This document shows positions 46,921-62,720 of a stretch of 64,000 nt of DNA, piece by piece. The stretch is taken from assembly GCF_022682495.2 (NCBI RefSeq), contig NC_071398.1, positions 90,671,705 through 90,735,704 on the forward strand, read 5' to 3'. Each line of letters starts with the position of its first letter. Within the stretch, counting starts at the first letter, position 1. Source of the DNA: Desmodus rotundus. Taxonomy: Eukaryota; Chordata; Mammalia; Chiroptera; Phyllostomidae. The position numbers and the translations under genes were made by a program. Below the pieces are notes generated by a model. It was not told where the DNA came from. It saw nothing but the letters and a program-made list of their open reading frames with translations, and searched no databases.

Positions 46921-47462
46921 GATCCCGACCGGGGCCCGAGGGGCGGGGCGCCAACTTTCCAGACATTTCAGTTGGAAGGGGTTGCACTCAAAGTGGATTA
47001 TCCCAACCGCCCCGGGGGTGGCACGGGGGGATCCTCCCCCAGCCGCAAATCTACGAAGAAGGCAGCGAAAGAAAATGAAGACGACCAGGAATCGCGGACC
47101 GTAGACCTCCCCTCCAATTGCTACGGCTTTGTCGCCTATTCTGTGAACTCGGGAGAGAAATCGCGACTCAAGATTAAGACCTTGAGCCACCAGCCTGCGT
47201 TTTCTGGCACGTCCCGGTGTGATCCCGATCACTCTCTGACTCTCTCGCCCTCTCCCGCTTCCTCTCCATGTTCGATTCCCTCTCCATGTTCAAGTCCCTC
47301 TCCATGTTCGATTCCTTCTCCGTGTCCGACTTCCTCACCCCGAAAGCTCCGGTGCGTGGACCAGCGAGAGCCGGACATGGAGGACAGGCGCGAATGCCAC
47401 TCCAAAAGGAGAAAGGCCAAAGAGTGCAACCCCAAGGATACGCTTGACCTTATGTGGCTGGG
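46921..47462 (+). other. Intron-1 open frame; candidate alternative GLUL exon
   Basis: Open from a stop at 46918-46920 to a stop at 47464-47466, with the coding phase read as '...DTLDLMWLG'. There is no ATG until 47377 (strong context, G at -3 and +4); residues before it are rich in S, P and K with an in-frame 18-bp repeat. The frame reaches a consensus donor 'ctggg|gtgagt' at 47462/47463. Joined to the known acceptor at 48869 it would continue without a stop through 'GTSST' into the GLUL start methionine. Candidate acceptors are 'tttccag' (ends 46962) and 'tttcag' (ends 46971). Extra leader exons in GLUL intron 1 have been described in mammals as I recall. Open frames are common in CpG islands, so coding use is unproven. 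Confidence 0.35.
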
Positions 47463-53719
<6,257 letters not shown>

Positions 53720-55100
53720 GTGGACTAGACTCGCAGCCATTGAACCCCTTCTAATTCTTCATCCCGCTCCCACTCTCGCATCCCCCCGCCCCAATTGTCA
53801 TAATAGCCGTAACTCAAAGGGCAGAACATCAAGGTCTTTTTTTATTCCTCCTGCCCAGTTAATATCTCTTGCTTTTTTTTTGGCCAGGTTACAGAGGTCA
53901 AGTTCTTAATCTCTTCACACACACACACCCTTTTTTCCTCCCTATCACTGAAGCTTTCTAGTGCATTAGTGGGGAGGGGGCGGGGAAACATAACCACTGC
54001 TTCACTTAATCAGATGTTTGTCCAACAGGCGTTAGCTCTCCGACAGTGAGTGTAGTGTTTGTGAAGGGAGGGGAAGGACCTTTTTCTTCTTTGAGGTAGC
54101 TGAAGGGGGTTGGGGGGCTGGGCTTTTCCTCTGTGGCTAGGTTAGATACTCCCCCTTGGTGGAAGTTCCATTTCTTAGAAGGCTGTAACCAGATCTCTCA
54201 CGGAAGTGAGAATTAGGAGAGGGGAGGGCTGGTGGCAGGTAGGAAGGTTCCTCTCTCTGTGCTGTGCTTCCGGGCCCGGGGCTCAATGGCCTCACTTGAA
54301 GACAAGCTCAGCCCAAAGGAATGGGATGGATCATACTACCTTAGAAGAAAAAAAGCTCTCATTCCTTGGTCCTCCACCTATAACAAATCAGAGTAGTATT
54401 TTTATATTTAAATGCAAAAACAAAAAAATTATATATATATGGGTGTGCGGATATGTGTGCTTTTTCTAAAGGAGAAAAACCATTCTGGTCACCAGGAGCC
54501 AAATTGGAGGCTAGTTAGAAAAAGGCTCCTTTTGAGTAGGGGGTGAGGGTGGAGATGCTTGAAGAGTTGGTTGTTAGGGGCTGTGAAACCCTCTCTAGCT
54601 TTTAAGGGTTTCTCTGCCCTGCCCGCCCTTTGGGAGGGGGTGGACACTAGCTGGTTAACAGGAAGAAGCAAGGATGGCAGCCTCGGTCACCCGAGCCCCC
54701 TGGCTTTGGTGTAAAGACACACGTGTGCACAGGGGTTTAGAAACAGGAGTTGGCTGGTCAACTTGAGCATGTATGTTACTGACGGGGTGATGGGTTCTTT
54801 TCCGGGGGACAGCATGTCACTAAAGCAGGCCTTTTGATATATTAAAAAATTTTTTAAAAAGCAAAATTTAGGTTTTAATCATATTGGTAGGGATTTGAAG
54901 ACTTTGTTTTACAGAATTGCTCGTTTGCTTCTGCTCTCCCCTTCTCTGCTTTTAGAGGGGAGGGGACAAGACTGGGGTCAAACACTGGTAATTTTGTATC
55001 CTGGTGTCCGTTCTGAGAGAAAATATTCCTTCATTAAGATTCCAAGGAGGGTTTTTTTTTTCTTTTATAATAAAAAATAAACCCCACCTTCATCTCTACA
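53720..55100 (+). other. GLUL: GLUL 3' UTR (main part)
   Basis: Follows the stop at 53717-53719. It contains poly-T and AT-rich patches ('aaattatatatatat' near 54430). Overlapping signals at 55069-55074 and 55076-55081 would give a message of about 2.6-2.8 kb, consistent with the commonly described mammalian GLUL mRNA. The 3' edge is approximate. Confidence 0.6.
55069..55081 (+). terminator. Doubled polyadenylation signal of GLUL
   Basis: Two AATAAA words in 'ataataaaaaataaacc', about 1.35 kb after the stop codon. Weaker or alternative sites: 'attaaa' at 54841 and 'aataaa' at 57155. Confidence 0.6.
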
Positions 55101-57240
55101 TCCTACCGTTCCTGGCTGTTTTTGTGTTGGTTGCGGCAGACCAGCTGTGGGGTTTTTTTGTGTGTTTTTTTTTCCCTTGCTCTGACAACTTCTCATTGCC
55201 ATGTACAGTATGTTCAGAGTTAGATAACTCCTCGTTGTAAACAGACTTAACTGCCCAGAGCAGCTCTAAATCAACCTAACATAAGAGCTGACTTGATTTT
55301 TTTATTTTTTTAATCCCTATTTGCCATTTCATTCTCTCCTACTACAGACGGGGAGATTTTTAAAGAGGCAAAGTAAGCTCGGGTTTACCTGTTCTTAGAG
55401 TTAAAAGTCTTGAGTCATTGCCAACCAGCTCTTCCCTGTACCTTGGGTATTTGGCAGCTTTGGATTAAGGCACATCCCAGCCCTAGAGTTTTGTAACGGT
55501 ACACACCCCTCACCCACCCACCCAAGCCCTGTGCTCCGGATCTTGGCTTTGATCTACCATGCTGTAACATTGTTTTGAATACCCCTCTGGCTTAATTTTA
55601 CAGCATCCTGAAGTATTTTGTTATTAACAGGTATTGAGTTCATCCTCTGCCCAGCTGCCAGTGATTCATCTCAATAACAAATATTGACCACATTGCTACC
55701 CTGGTTAAAGCCGTCTGAGGCTGGGTGTGCTTGGGGCCAGCCAGACCGGATATGTCCTGGATATACCTTTACTTGCACTAGACCTGTGAGCTGCTGCTGA
55801 TTCCCCCAAAAGCTTCATGTTGACACCTCTGTGCCCTTGCTCTTTATCCTGGAAGTTCTACCTTATCCTGGCTTATTCCTATCTTCAGTTCAGTTCTACA
55901 CCAGGCTGGGTAGAAGCTCCCTCCCGCTCTATAGTGCTGTGCCCATGACTTCTAGCAAAAACACTCATCCAACACTCTAGCCTAAGATAGTGTGGGCAAT
56001 AGTAATTACTGTCTTTAAAAGGTAGTATCCTCAGTTTCAGTGTTACTGGGGCCTGTTACAGCAAACAAATGACACTTTGGGCAAGTGCATATTTTGCTCA
56101 AGTCTTAGGTATTTTTTTAGGTTTTTCTCGGATGGTAGGTCCTTAGTCAATTGGAGTTCTTTGTCCTCCCCCCAGCCTTTCCTGGGTCAGCCCTACACTT
56201 CTTGGAGGAGAGTGTTGGCGCACAGTGCAAGTACTCGATGGAGGCAATGACTTGAGCACTTCGTGTTTTTTTTGTTTTTGCTCATTGTAACCAATTGCCT
56301 GACAAAAATTACATGGAAGAGAATTCTAAACTAAAATGACTTAGGTGGAAACAACTAGAATTAGTTGTCTAGGTCACAGTGCAATCCCCTTGTATTTCAA
56401 AGACACTAGGTTACATGATAACTTTATCAGTGAGATTACACGATGACAGCCAAGCCTTCAGCCTTAGAGAGAGGCCAGTATTCACACACAAAAGTTCTCC
56501 ACATTAAGCAGGAGTTATCCTTACATTTCATCCTGCCGGTCATTGGATAAGAGCTCAATGATGACAGCGCAAGCTAACAGGAATGGTTCCTGCCAGGAGC
56601 CAATTAACAAGTCAGATCGCTCCCGGGCAGAATGGCACGCTCGCTCGTGGACAAAAGAAGTTCCTAGGCAAACACTTGGTGCTAGGGCTTCACCAGTCTC
56701 ACCAAAGGCTGCACTTACATCATTCCAGCTGCTGCTTGGCCCTTATACCAATAAGGTGCAAAGTCTGCAAAGTAACTTGCTACTCCGCTGAAAGCTCATT
56801 ACTCAACAGAACTTTCTGACAACCCCATGGAGATAGGGATCCTATTTTTCGTTCCCAGGACTGTATCCCCAGACCTGCCATGGTGCCTGCAGTACGTATT
56901 TAATGAGTCCTTTTTCAGTAGCAGTTTTTACAACTAACTTTTGGGTGGTGTCAAACCCTCATGAGGTCTTGGCGGTTTGGCTGTGTTGTAACCCTGGTCA
57001 CGGCACTAAGCAAAGTTCTGTTGTACTGAGCTTTTAAGGACTGCTGGCTTGGTGAATTCTGGCTAAAGGTGGGCTACCAAGAGCCCACCTTGTGTTGCTT
57101 TATGAGTTATAACTAATAGAAAGTGACAATTCATCATGTATTCCAGGGGTTTCCAATAAATGGCTACTGTAAATAGTTTGAGTGGATTAAAGCCTGTCAT
57201 TTTACAGCCTTTAGCTCAGTCACCTACCACTCTTTTTTTT
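55101..57240 (+). other. Region downstream of GLUL, possible extended 3' UTR
   Basis: No open frame of note. The sequence looks unique and unbroken by young transposons, and ends near another 'aataaa' at 57155-57160, so a longer GLUL message could end there (about 3.4 kb of 3' UTR). This is inference only. Confidence 0.35.
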
Positions 57241-58190
57241 AATGTCATACTTGATTTTATAATATTCAAATATGTGTTCATACTCACAGGTACAATATAA
57301 ACATACTATATTTGGGTTTATGCATATATATGTACACATTAGGTACACCATACAGGTATCCTACATGAACCATTTGCCAAAGAAATAATACCGTATGAAG
57401 GAGAAAGGAAGCAGGACACAAAAAGAATTCACTGGGCTGAGAAGCTGTCGCTAGGAGTGGGAAGGCAGGGCACAGAAAGTTATTGTTATTCTTAAAGCGT
57501 GGTTCTATTGCAAACCCATTCTAATTCTGCCCTCTCCAGGGATTTATAGACAGGAGGTCCTCGGGCACTGTCAACTCTTTGTCTTTAATTCATCTCCCAG
57601 ATCCCCTCTGATATAAGGGAGTGGGTGGTGTCCTAGTCCCATGTTACAGAGGAAGTGTCCATGCAAGTCCTGTTATCATTTGATGAATTGCTTTCAGCAG
57701 GTTGTCCTCTTCCTCCTGGGTCTCAGATCGAGTTACTTGCATTGTCTTGAGAGTGTAACTTGTCTCAGCTTGCTCAGCTCGCGCAGCTCCTCCACCAAAT
57801 GGCCTCCTCAGCACGTCTGTTGGCTTAACCTCCAGTGGATACACACTTACTAACTCTAAACTCTGCATGGAAGCCTTTCTGCATTTGCCTTTCAATAAAG
57901 ATTTGGAAAAACTGCTCCCTTGTGACTATTATACTGCTCTATAGGCATTAAATGGAAGAGGTATTCAAGAGCCTCCAAATTTAATAAATAAAATGGGGGC
58001 CAACGAAGCACTATTTGGGGTGTTTTGGTGCAAACATATGAATGAAGAGGTCAAGGGAATGGAAATTCTTCTTTTCCCCTTCATGTCTCTCCTCCTCCTA
58101 TAGCTAAAATAATGTCATTGGCATCAGCAAGCAGTATGAGACTGCAGGTCCTATTGCTTGGTATACTAGCTATTCTCAAATAGGTATTTT
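57241..58190. other. Intergenic DNA
   Basis: No gene supported. A minus-strand frame of 83 codons (57644-57895) lacks recognisable domains; the plus strand carries 'aataaa' at 57894-57899. AT-rich 'tatatatgtacacat' lies near 57325. Confidence 0.35.
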
Positions 58191-58219
58191 TTTTTCAATA
58201 GTTGAAAACTATTGAAAAA
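58191..58219. repeat. Perfect 13-bp inverted repeat (hairpin)
   Basis: 'tttttcaatagtt' at 58191-58203 faces its reverse complement 'aactattgaaaaa' at 58207-58219 over a 3-base loop. The right arm recurs at the right edges of both direct repeats (58346-58358 and 59938-59950). Confidence 0.85.
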
Positions 58220-58230
58220 CATAGTTTTTT

Positions 58231-58358
58231 TTTCTGCCTTAATAATCAGGATCTGGAAGCCAGGGACATCATCCCGGGGACAATTAAAATAATGCATTTC
58301 TAGAAGTTTGAAAATACTCATATGGCCTTGCCCCTTTGTCTATACAACTATTGAAAAA
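58231..58358 (+). repeat. Direct repeat A, copy 1
   Basis: 128 bases matching 59823-59950 without indels and with only two mismatches that I can see. Starts 'tttctgccttaataatcagg', ends 'ctattgaaaaa'. Identity as a known repeat not established. Confidence 0.85.
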
Positions 58359-58367
58359 GCCCAAAAG

Positions 58368-58426
58368 CTGGGGTGGACTCTTCATTGTGAACTGAGGGCC
58401 CCAATTTTACAAATAATAAAAGCCTA
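58368..58426 (+). repeat. Direct repeat B, copy 1
   Basis: 59 bases from 'ctggggtggactcttcattg' to 'aataataaaagccta', matching 61892-61950 with about three mismatches. In copy 1 it stands only 9 bases after repeat A. Confidence 0.8.
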
Positions 58427-59088
58427 AGTACTCAAATAATACTGTAGTACCATAAGGGGAGGGAGGAGGTTTTTCATAGAAGAAATGAACCCTTGTCCAT
58501 ACATTTGGAGCTATTATTAGGAGAAAGTGGAGTAGAAGAATCCACTTCCCCAGGGCTTCCTTCACAAGAGAGTATCACAAAATAAATGTAATGGGATTTT
58601 TCTCCCCAAACGAGCTACAACCAGATTCATTCCAAGGTGGGCGTGGGATCCAGAAACTGCCAACCTCTTAACATTTTTATAAACTAGCTCACTTAAGGCA
58701 CTTATCCAAGTAAGCCTTCGGTAAATGTTTGTTGAATTAAATTGTCAGAGAAAGGTCACTAGCAGTGTCACTGGCTGAAGGAAGTGAATAGAAGTCTGGG
58801 GTGGGATGGGGGTGAGGGGCAGTTATTCACAAGCATCAGTCTTAGATGTTGATGGTTCCTACTCCTACAGTTAACTCAAAATTCCCTCCTCTTCCTGATC
58901 CCAAATGCAAGATGAACAGTTTATTCTTTCAGGTTCCTTTCTTCCCTTGGGAGGAAACAGGAACATACTTAGGCTAGCAGGCATTAAACAATTTACTTCC
59001 ACAGAAATTTACATTATCGTCACAGAATCAGTCTGAGATGAGTTAGGGACATCCCTGAAATTCCCTCCAGATTTAGGTCCATCCATCA

Positions 59089-59217
59089 GCTGCCTCTCAC
59101 ATGCCGCCAACTGGGGACCTGGCCCTCAACCCAGGCATGTGCCCCGACTGGGAATCTAACTGGCAATTTTGGTTCACAGGCCTGCACTGAATCCACTGAG
59201 GCACACCAGCCAGGGCT
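59089..59217 (-). mobile_element. VES SINE, truncated
   Basis: 'gctgcctctcacatgccgcc', 'tggggacctggccctcaacccaggcatgtgccc', and the end 'atccactgaggcacaccagccagggc' match the reverse complement of VES; the tail side is missing. Confidence 0.85.
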
Positions 59218-59822
59218 TAAAATGAAGCATTCTTTGGAGGAAAAAAGACTTATGAGGCAACATTTTCGTATGAGTAGTAATAGGAATATTCAACCATAAA
59301 GTGATTAATGCTGGTTACTGCTTTCCCTTTCTCCAGCCCCCAAAGCAGGAGGCTGTTCTGGGAGCCATCCAGGGAGCCTGGAGCAGGGAAGAAAGGCAAT
59401 GTCTACAGGGGTCAAAAAAGCCCAAAAGTGTGGGTTTATGCATGTGAAGTTGTTTCTCAGACTGGACTCCTATAGGCCTTCCGAAGCCAGCTGTTTAACA
59501 TCTGCAAGTCCAACCCTGCATGCCCCTCTGTGAGATGGCTCCCTCCCATCGAAGATGCCCTTGGCAGTCACTGGAACCCCATTTCACCTGAATTTCAATG
59601 TTTGGAGAAGACAGACACACACAAGGTGATTGATTTCCTCCTCATCCTAGGCTAAACTTTCTCTAATCCTTAAAAAAATGACTTTAAGGACAAGTTCTTC
59701 TGCTACTTAAGAAACACAGGCGAGTCCTCAACAGAAAGGATATAAACCCAGAAACTCCCCAAAGATTTCTACATTCTTGCCACAGCAATCCCAGGAGGGA
59801 CACTAAGGGGGCCACATTAATA

Positions 59823-59950
59823 TTTCTGCCTTAATAATCAGGATCTGGAAGCCAGGGACATCATCCCAGGGACAATTAAAATAATGCATTTCTAGAAGTT
59901 TGAAAATACTCATATGGCCTTGCCGCTTTGTCTATACAACTATTGAAAAA
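59823..59950 (+). repeat. Direct repeat A, copy 2
   Basis: Second copy of the 128-base unit, 1592 bases downstream of the first, same orientation. Confidence 0.85.
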
Positions 59951-61200
59951 ACAATGAACACTTTCAGGGCCTACTAAATGCATGCGACTATTGCAAAGTT
60001 TTTAGGAGAGATGCTGACTGAGAATTCTAGCAATGGTAACAGAGGGTGGAAGGAATGGAAGATTCTAGTTCTAGTCCTCACATTATGTAACCATTGAGTC
60101 TCTCTTTACCAACACCCACTCCCTCCCTTGTGTCTCACATGCTTTTCCTTTTCCTTTGAAGGGATTGGAAAGCTCCAAGACCTGACTGAGTTAGTCTCAG
60201 GAGAGACTTAGATACACGTCCTGCCCTTGAAACATGTAAGTCCTCTCCTGCTGATCCGCCTTGCACAGAGTCCAAGAAAGCCAAGAGGTGCCAAGCACCA
60301 GGTGTTTTCTTTTGACTCTGGTTTTCCCCCAGCCTGGCATGGCAGGCAGCAGGAGCTATTTTGCTTTCATAAGCCATATTATGTAACTAAGATCTTGAAC
60401 AGTGATGCTGAGCCAACTTAGAGGTCACAACAGAAGGGGGTGGGGCAGAACGATCAACGAAATGGAGAGAGAATAGGGAAAGAGAGCAGGAAGGGAGAAG
60501 GAGAAGGGAGAGAAAACAGACAGAGGAGAGAGTGGAGACAGACGGAGATCAGAATTTGTACTACTTGTTCATATGCCCTTGGTCACCAGTGACAAGATAG
60601 GCTACCTGAAAAGTTATTTGCCCCTTATTTTAACCGGACGAAGGGGCAGTTCACAATCTGGGAGGAGCTCGCGGAGTGCCAGCTGCCTGCAGGCATCACC
60701 CCAGGGCTCATTGGTGTCCCTGTTGGGGACTGCGGCAGGCAGCCTGGTGTGGTGTAGTACGGAGTGTTCCTAGTGGAAAACAACAAGCATGACATTGTCT
60801 GCGTTCACCCAGCCTCCATGCCGACTACATGAGTTGGTGAGTGAGGAAGCCCCAAGGGGCCTGGAGACCTGAAGCCTTTTTCTTCAGTATTTTAGAAGAG
60901 GCTAGCCCACTAGGGCTCACTTCCAGGAAGTTGAATATACACCAGGAGCCCGTGCCGCAGATACTTGTTTTGGGGAGGCAGCAAAAGTTATGCTCAGCAA
61001 CTGAGTTTGTATTCGCCAGTAAGCAATTTATTTAGCACAGGTTTGCTGTAGGAATTTCACAAGCCAGTAGCAGGAAGGATAATATTTCTTAATAAGCAAA
61101 ATTTAAAAATCATTTTACGAACAAATGACAGTTTAATCACACTATTGTTCTAGGCAAGGGGAGGTGAAGAATAGAGTCCAAATTTAATATAATGTGTACC
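59951..61200. other. Intergenic DNA with a polypurine tract
   Basis: No gene recognised. A GA-rich run at about 60460-60550 is low-complexity sequence. Confidence 0.4.
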
Positions 61201-61203
61201 TTT

Positions 61204-61314
61204 TTATACCAGGAGGCACTCGGGAAAGCCAGCGTCCTACCAAGAGCTGATTTGCAGCTGCCAGCACAGAAGTAAAAGTCCTCTGTTGCTAGAGCACGTT
61301 GCTAGGAAACAAAG
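61204..61314 (+). repeat. Inverted repeat, left arm
   Basis: 'ttataccaggaggcact...ccaagagctgatttgcagctgcc...agtaaaagtcctctgttgctagagcacgttgctagg' is the reverse complement, at about 85-90% by eye, of 61718-61828. The roughly 400 bases between the arms are not obviously repetitive. Confidence 0.8.
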
Positions 61315-61717
61315 ACGCCAGTGTTGGTAGGCAGGCTGATCCCTTCCTAGGGATTTCACATGAGGCTTATCACCACCATCTAAAAGGAATGTCTCATCAG
61401 GACAGGAAAGAATGTCCAAAGGGTCTTTGAAGAGTTTTTAGGTTAGGGAAGAGTCACCTGACCCAAACTGAAAGTCTCAAATACTCCCCGAAAACTCAGT
61501 ATTTATAGCCTAAATGTCCTCTGGCCGGAGTTGCATCTCCATGTGCTCTTATAGATAAGTTCCCGGTGAACCCCACAGCTGGGCTACTGACTGCTTATCA
61601 ATGACAGCAGATGTAGAATGATGACATGACTTACTTCATTCTTACATACCAGCAGTGTGGCATAGCAACATCCTGACACAACTTAACTTCACACACATCA
61701 AAGCGTCACTGGGTTCT

Positions 61718-61828
61718 TTGTTCCCTAGCAACGTGCTCCAGTAACAGAGGACTTTTACTTTTTTTCCCTGGCAGCTGGAAATCAGCTCTTGGTTGGACAC
61801 TGACTTTCTTGAGTGCCTCCTGGTGTAA
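61718..61828 (-). repeat. Inverted repeat, right arm
   Basis: 'ttgttccctagcaacgtgctccagtaacagaggacttttac...ctggcagctggaaatcagctcttgg...gagtgcctcctggtgtaaaa', the partner of 61204-61314. Together they span about 630 bases. Confidence 0.8.
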
Positions 61829-61891
61829 AAGTATGGACCCCAAGAAGAAAGAATCATTTGATTTGATGAACCCCGAGTAGGAATTTAGGTG

Positions 61892-61950
61892 CTGGGATGG
61901 ACTCTTCATTGTCAACTGAGGGCCCCAATTTTATAAATAATAAAAGCCTA
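61892..61950 (+). repeat. Direct repeat B, copy 2
   Basis: Second copy of the 59-base unit, about 1.9 kb after copy 2 of repeat A, whereas the two units are only 9 bases apart in copy 1. Confidence 0.8.
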
Positions 61951-62720
61951 GGGACCGTTTGCTGGTGGAGACTACTCTTACGTACTCTGTACACAAGGAA
62001 GAACCTCAGCCTGAACTTTCAACTTGTCCGCCCTGTTCCCTGGTGGTCTAGTCTGAGTCAACCACTGCAGGGAAGCCCTACATTGGTCTTTTGATCAGTG
62101 GCCTGAGACAGGCCCTATCCAATCAGAACTGCACATCTACATCCTCATTTGCATCTAAACCAACCAGTCAGAAGTGCTCTGTGAGGACCAATCGGAACTG
62201 CAGGATTCAGACCAATCAGAAGTGGAAGAACTTGGAAACTATATTTGCATAAAATCGGACCAATTGGGAACTTGGGTGGGAGGAAACTTTGTAAGAGGCG
62301 GCCTCCCCTTTGGTAGCACGCATTTTTGTTTTTTGCTAGAAGATTCCATCGTCTGTGGGCTTCAGGAGCTGCTTCACGTGATGTGGGTCTCTCCTCTTCT
62401 ATTCGAGTTCCAAGCGTAACAGCGTCCGCTCTTTTGTTTTGACTTTTTATGACATGCCTCAGTCTTAGTCTAGAAACTGTTCTCGCTGCCTGCCCCTTTG
62501 CGTTCATTTCAATATTTCTACCTCAGGGAAGCTGTTTTTTACCGCAAAGAAGCTGTTTCTACCACAAGAAAGCAGGTTCTTTCTACATCCCTCAGGGGAA
62601 CGGGTTTTTTCTACCTTCCTTGGGGGAGCGATTTCTTTCTGTCTCCCTCAGGGCAGCTTCGGGGCTCCCTCGTTTTCTCCCAAAGTGGAAGCCTCCAGTT
62701 GTGTTTTAATTAAAACGGAC
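61951..62720 (+). mobile_element. LTR-like segment with promoter array (family unknown)
   Basis: A block with retroviral-LTR-like composition: a dense CCAAT/octamer array at 62119-62264, 'gcataaaatc' (62248-62257) as a possible TATA element, and a downstream part with loosely repeated '...gaagctgtttctacc...' / 'tccctcaggg...' units (62520-62660). No coding region or clear TG...CA ends or target-site duplication was identified, so the call is tentative. Confidence 0.35.
62119..62264 (+). promoter_or_regulatory. Array of CCAAT boxes at 24-bp spacing plus two octamers
   Basis: CCAAT at 62119, 62188, 62212 and 62260 and a variant CCAGT at 62164. The steps 62164-62188-62212-62260 are 24, 24 and 48 bases. 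Two perfect octamers 'atttgcat' stand at 62147-62154 and 62243-62250. Most units continue 'cagaa' or 'cggaa', so they are diverged tandem repeats of an enhancer-like unit. Confidence 0.6.

Larger units (their letters stand above)
45500..47230. promoter_or_regulatory. CpG island at the GLUL promoter
   Basis: A long GC-rich, CpG-dense stretch beginning near 'caaaagcgaggtcgcag', with many GC-box-like words ('ccccgcccc' near 45908) and running through exon 1 into intron 1. It explains the many long open frames seen here on both strands. It marks a broadly expressed promoter. Confidence 0.85.

Noticed and set aside
46792..47232. 146-codon minus-strand frame
   Set aside because: Antisense of the intron-1 open frame in a GC-rich region; no independent support.
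62174..62419. 81-codon frame over the CCAAT array
   Set aside because: Its text is read from the repeated CCAAT-containing units; regulatory-looking DNA, not coding.
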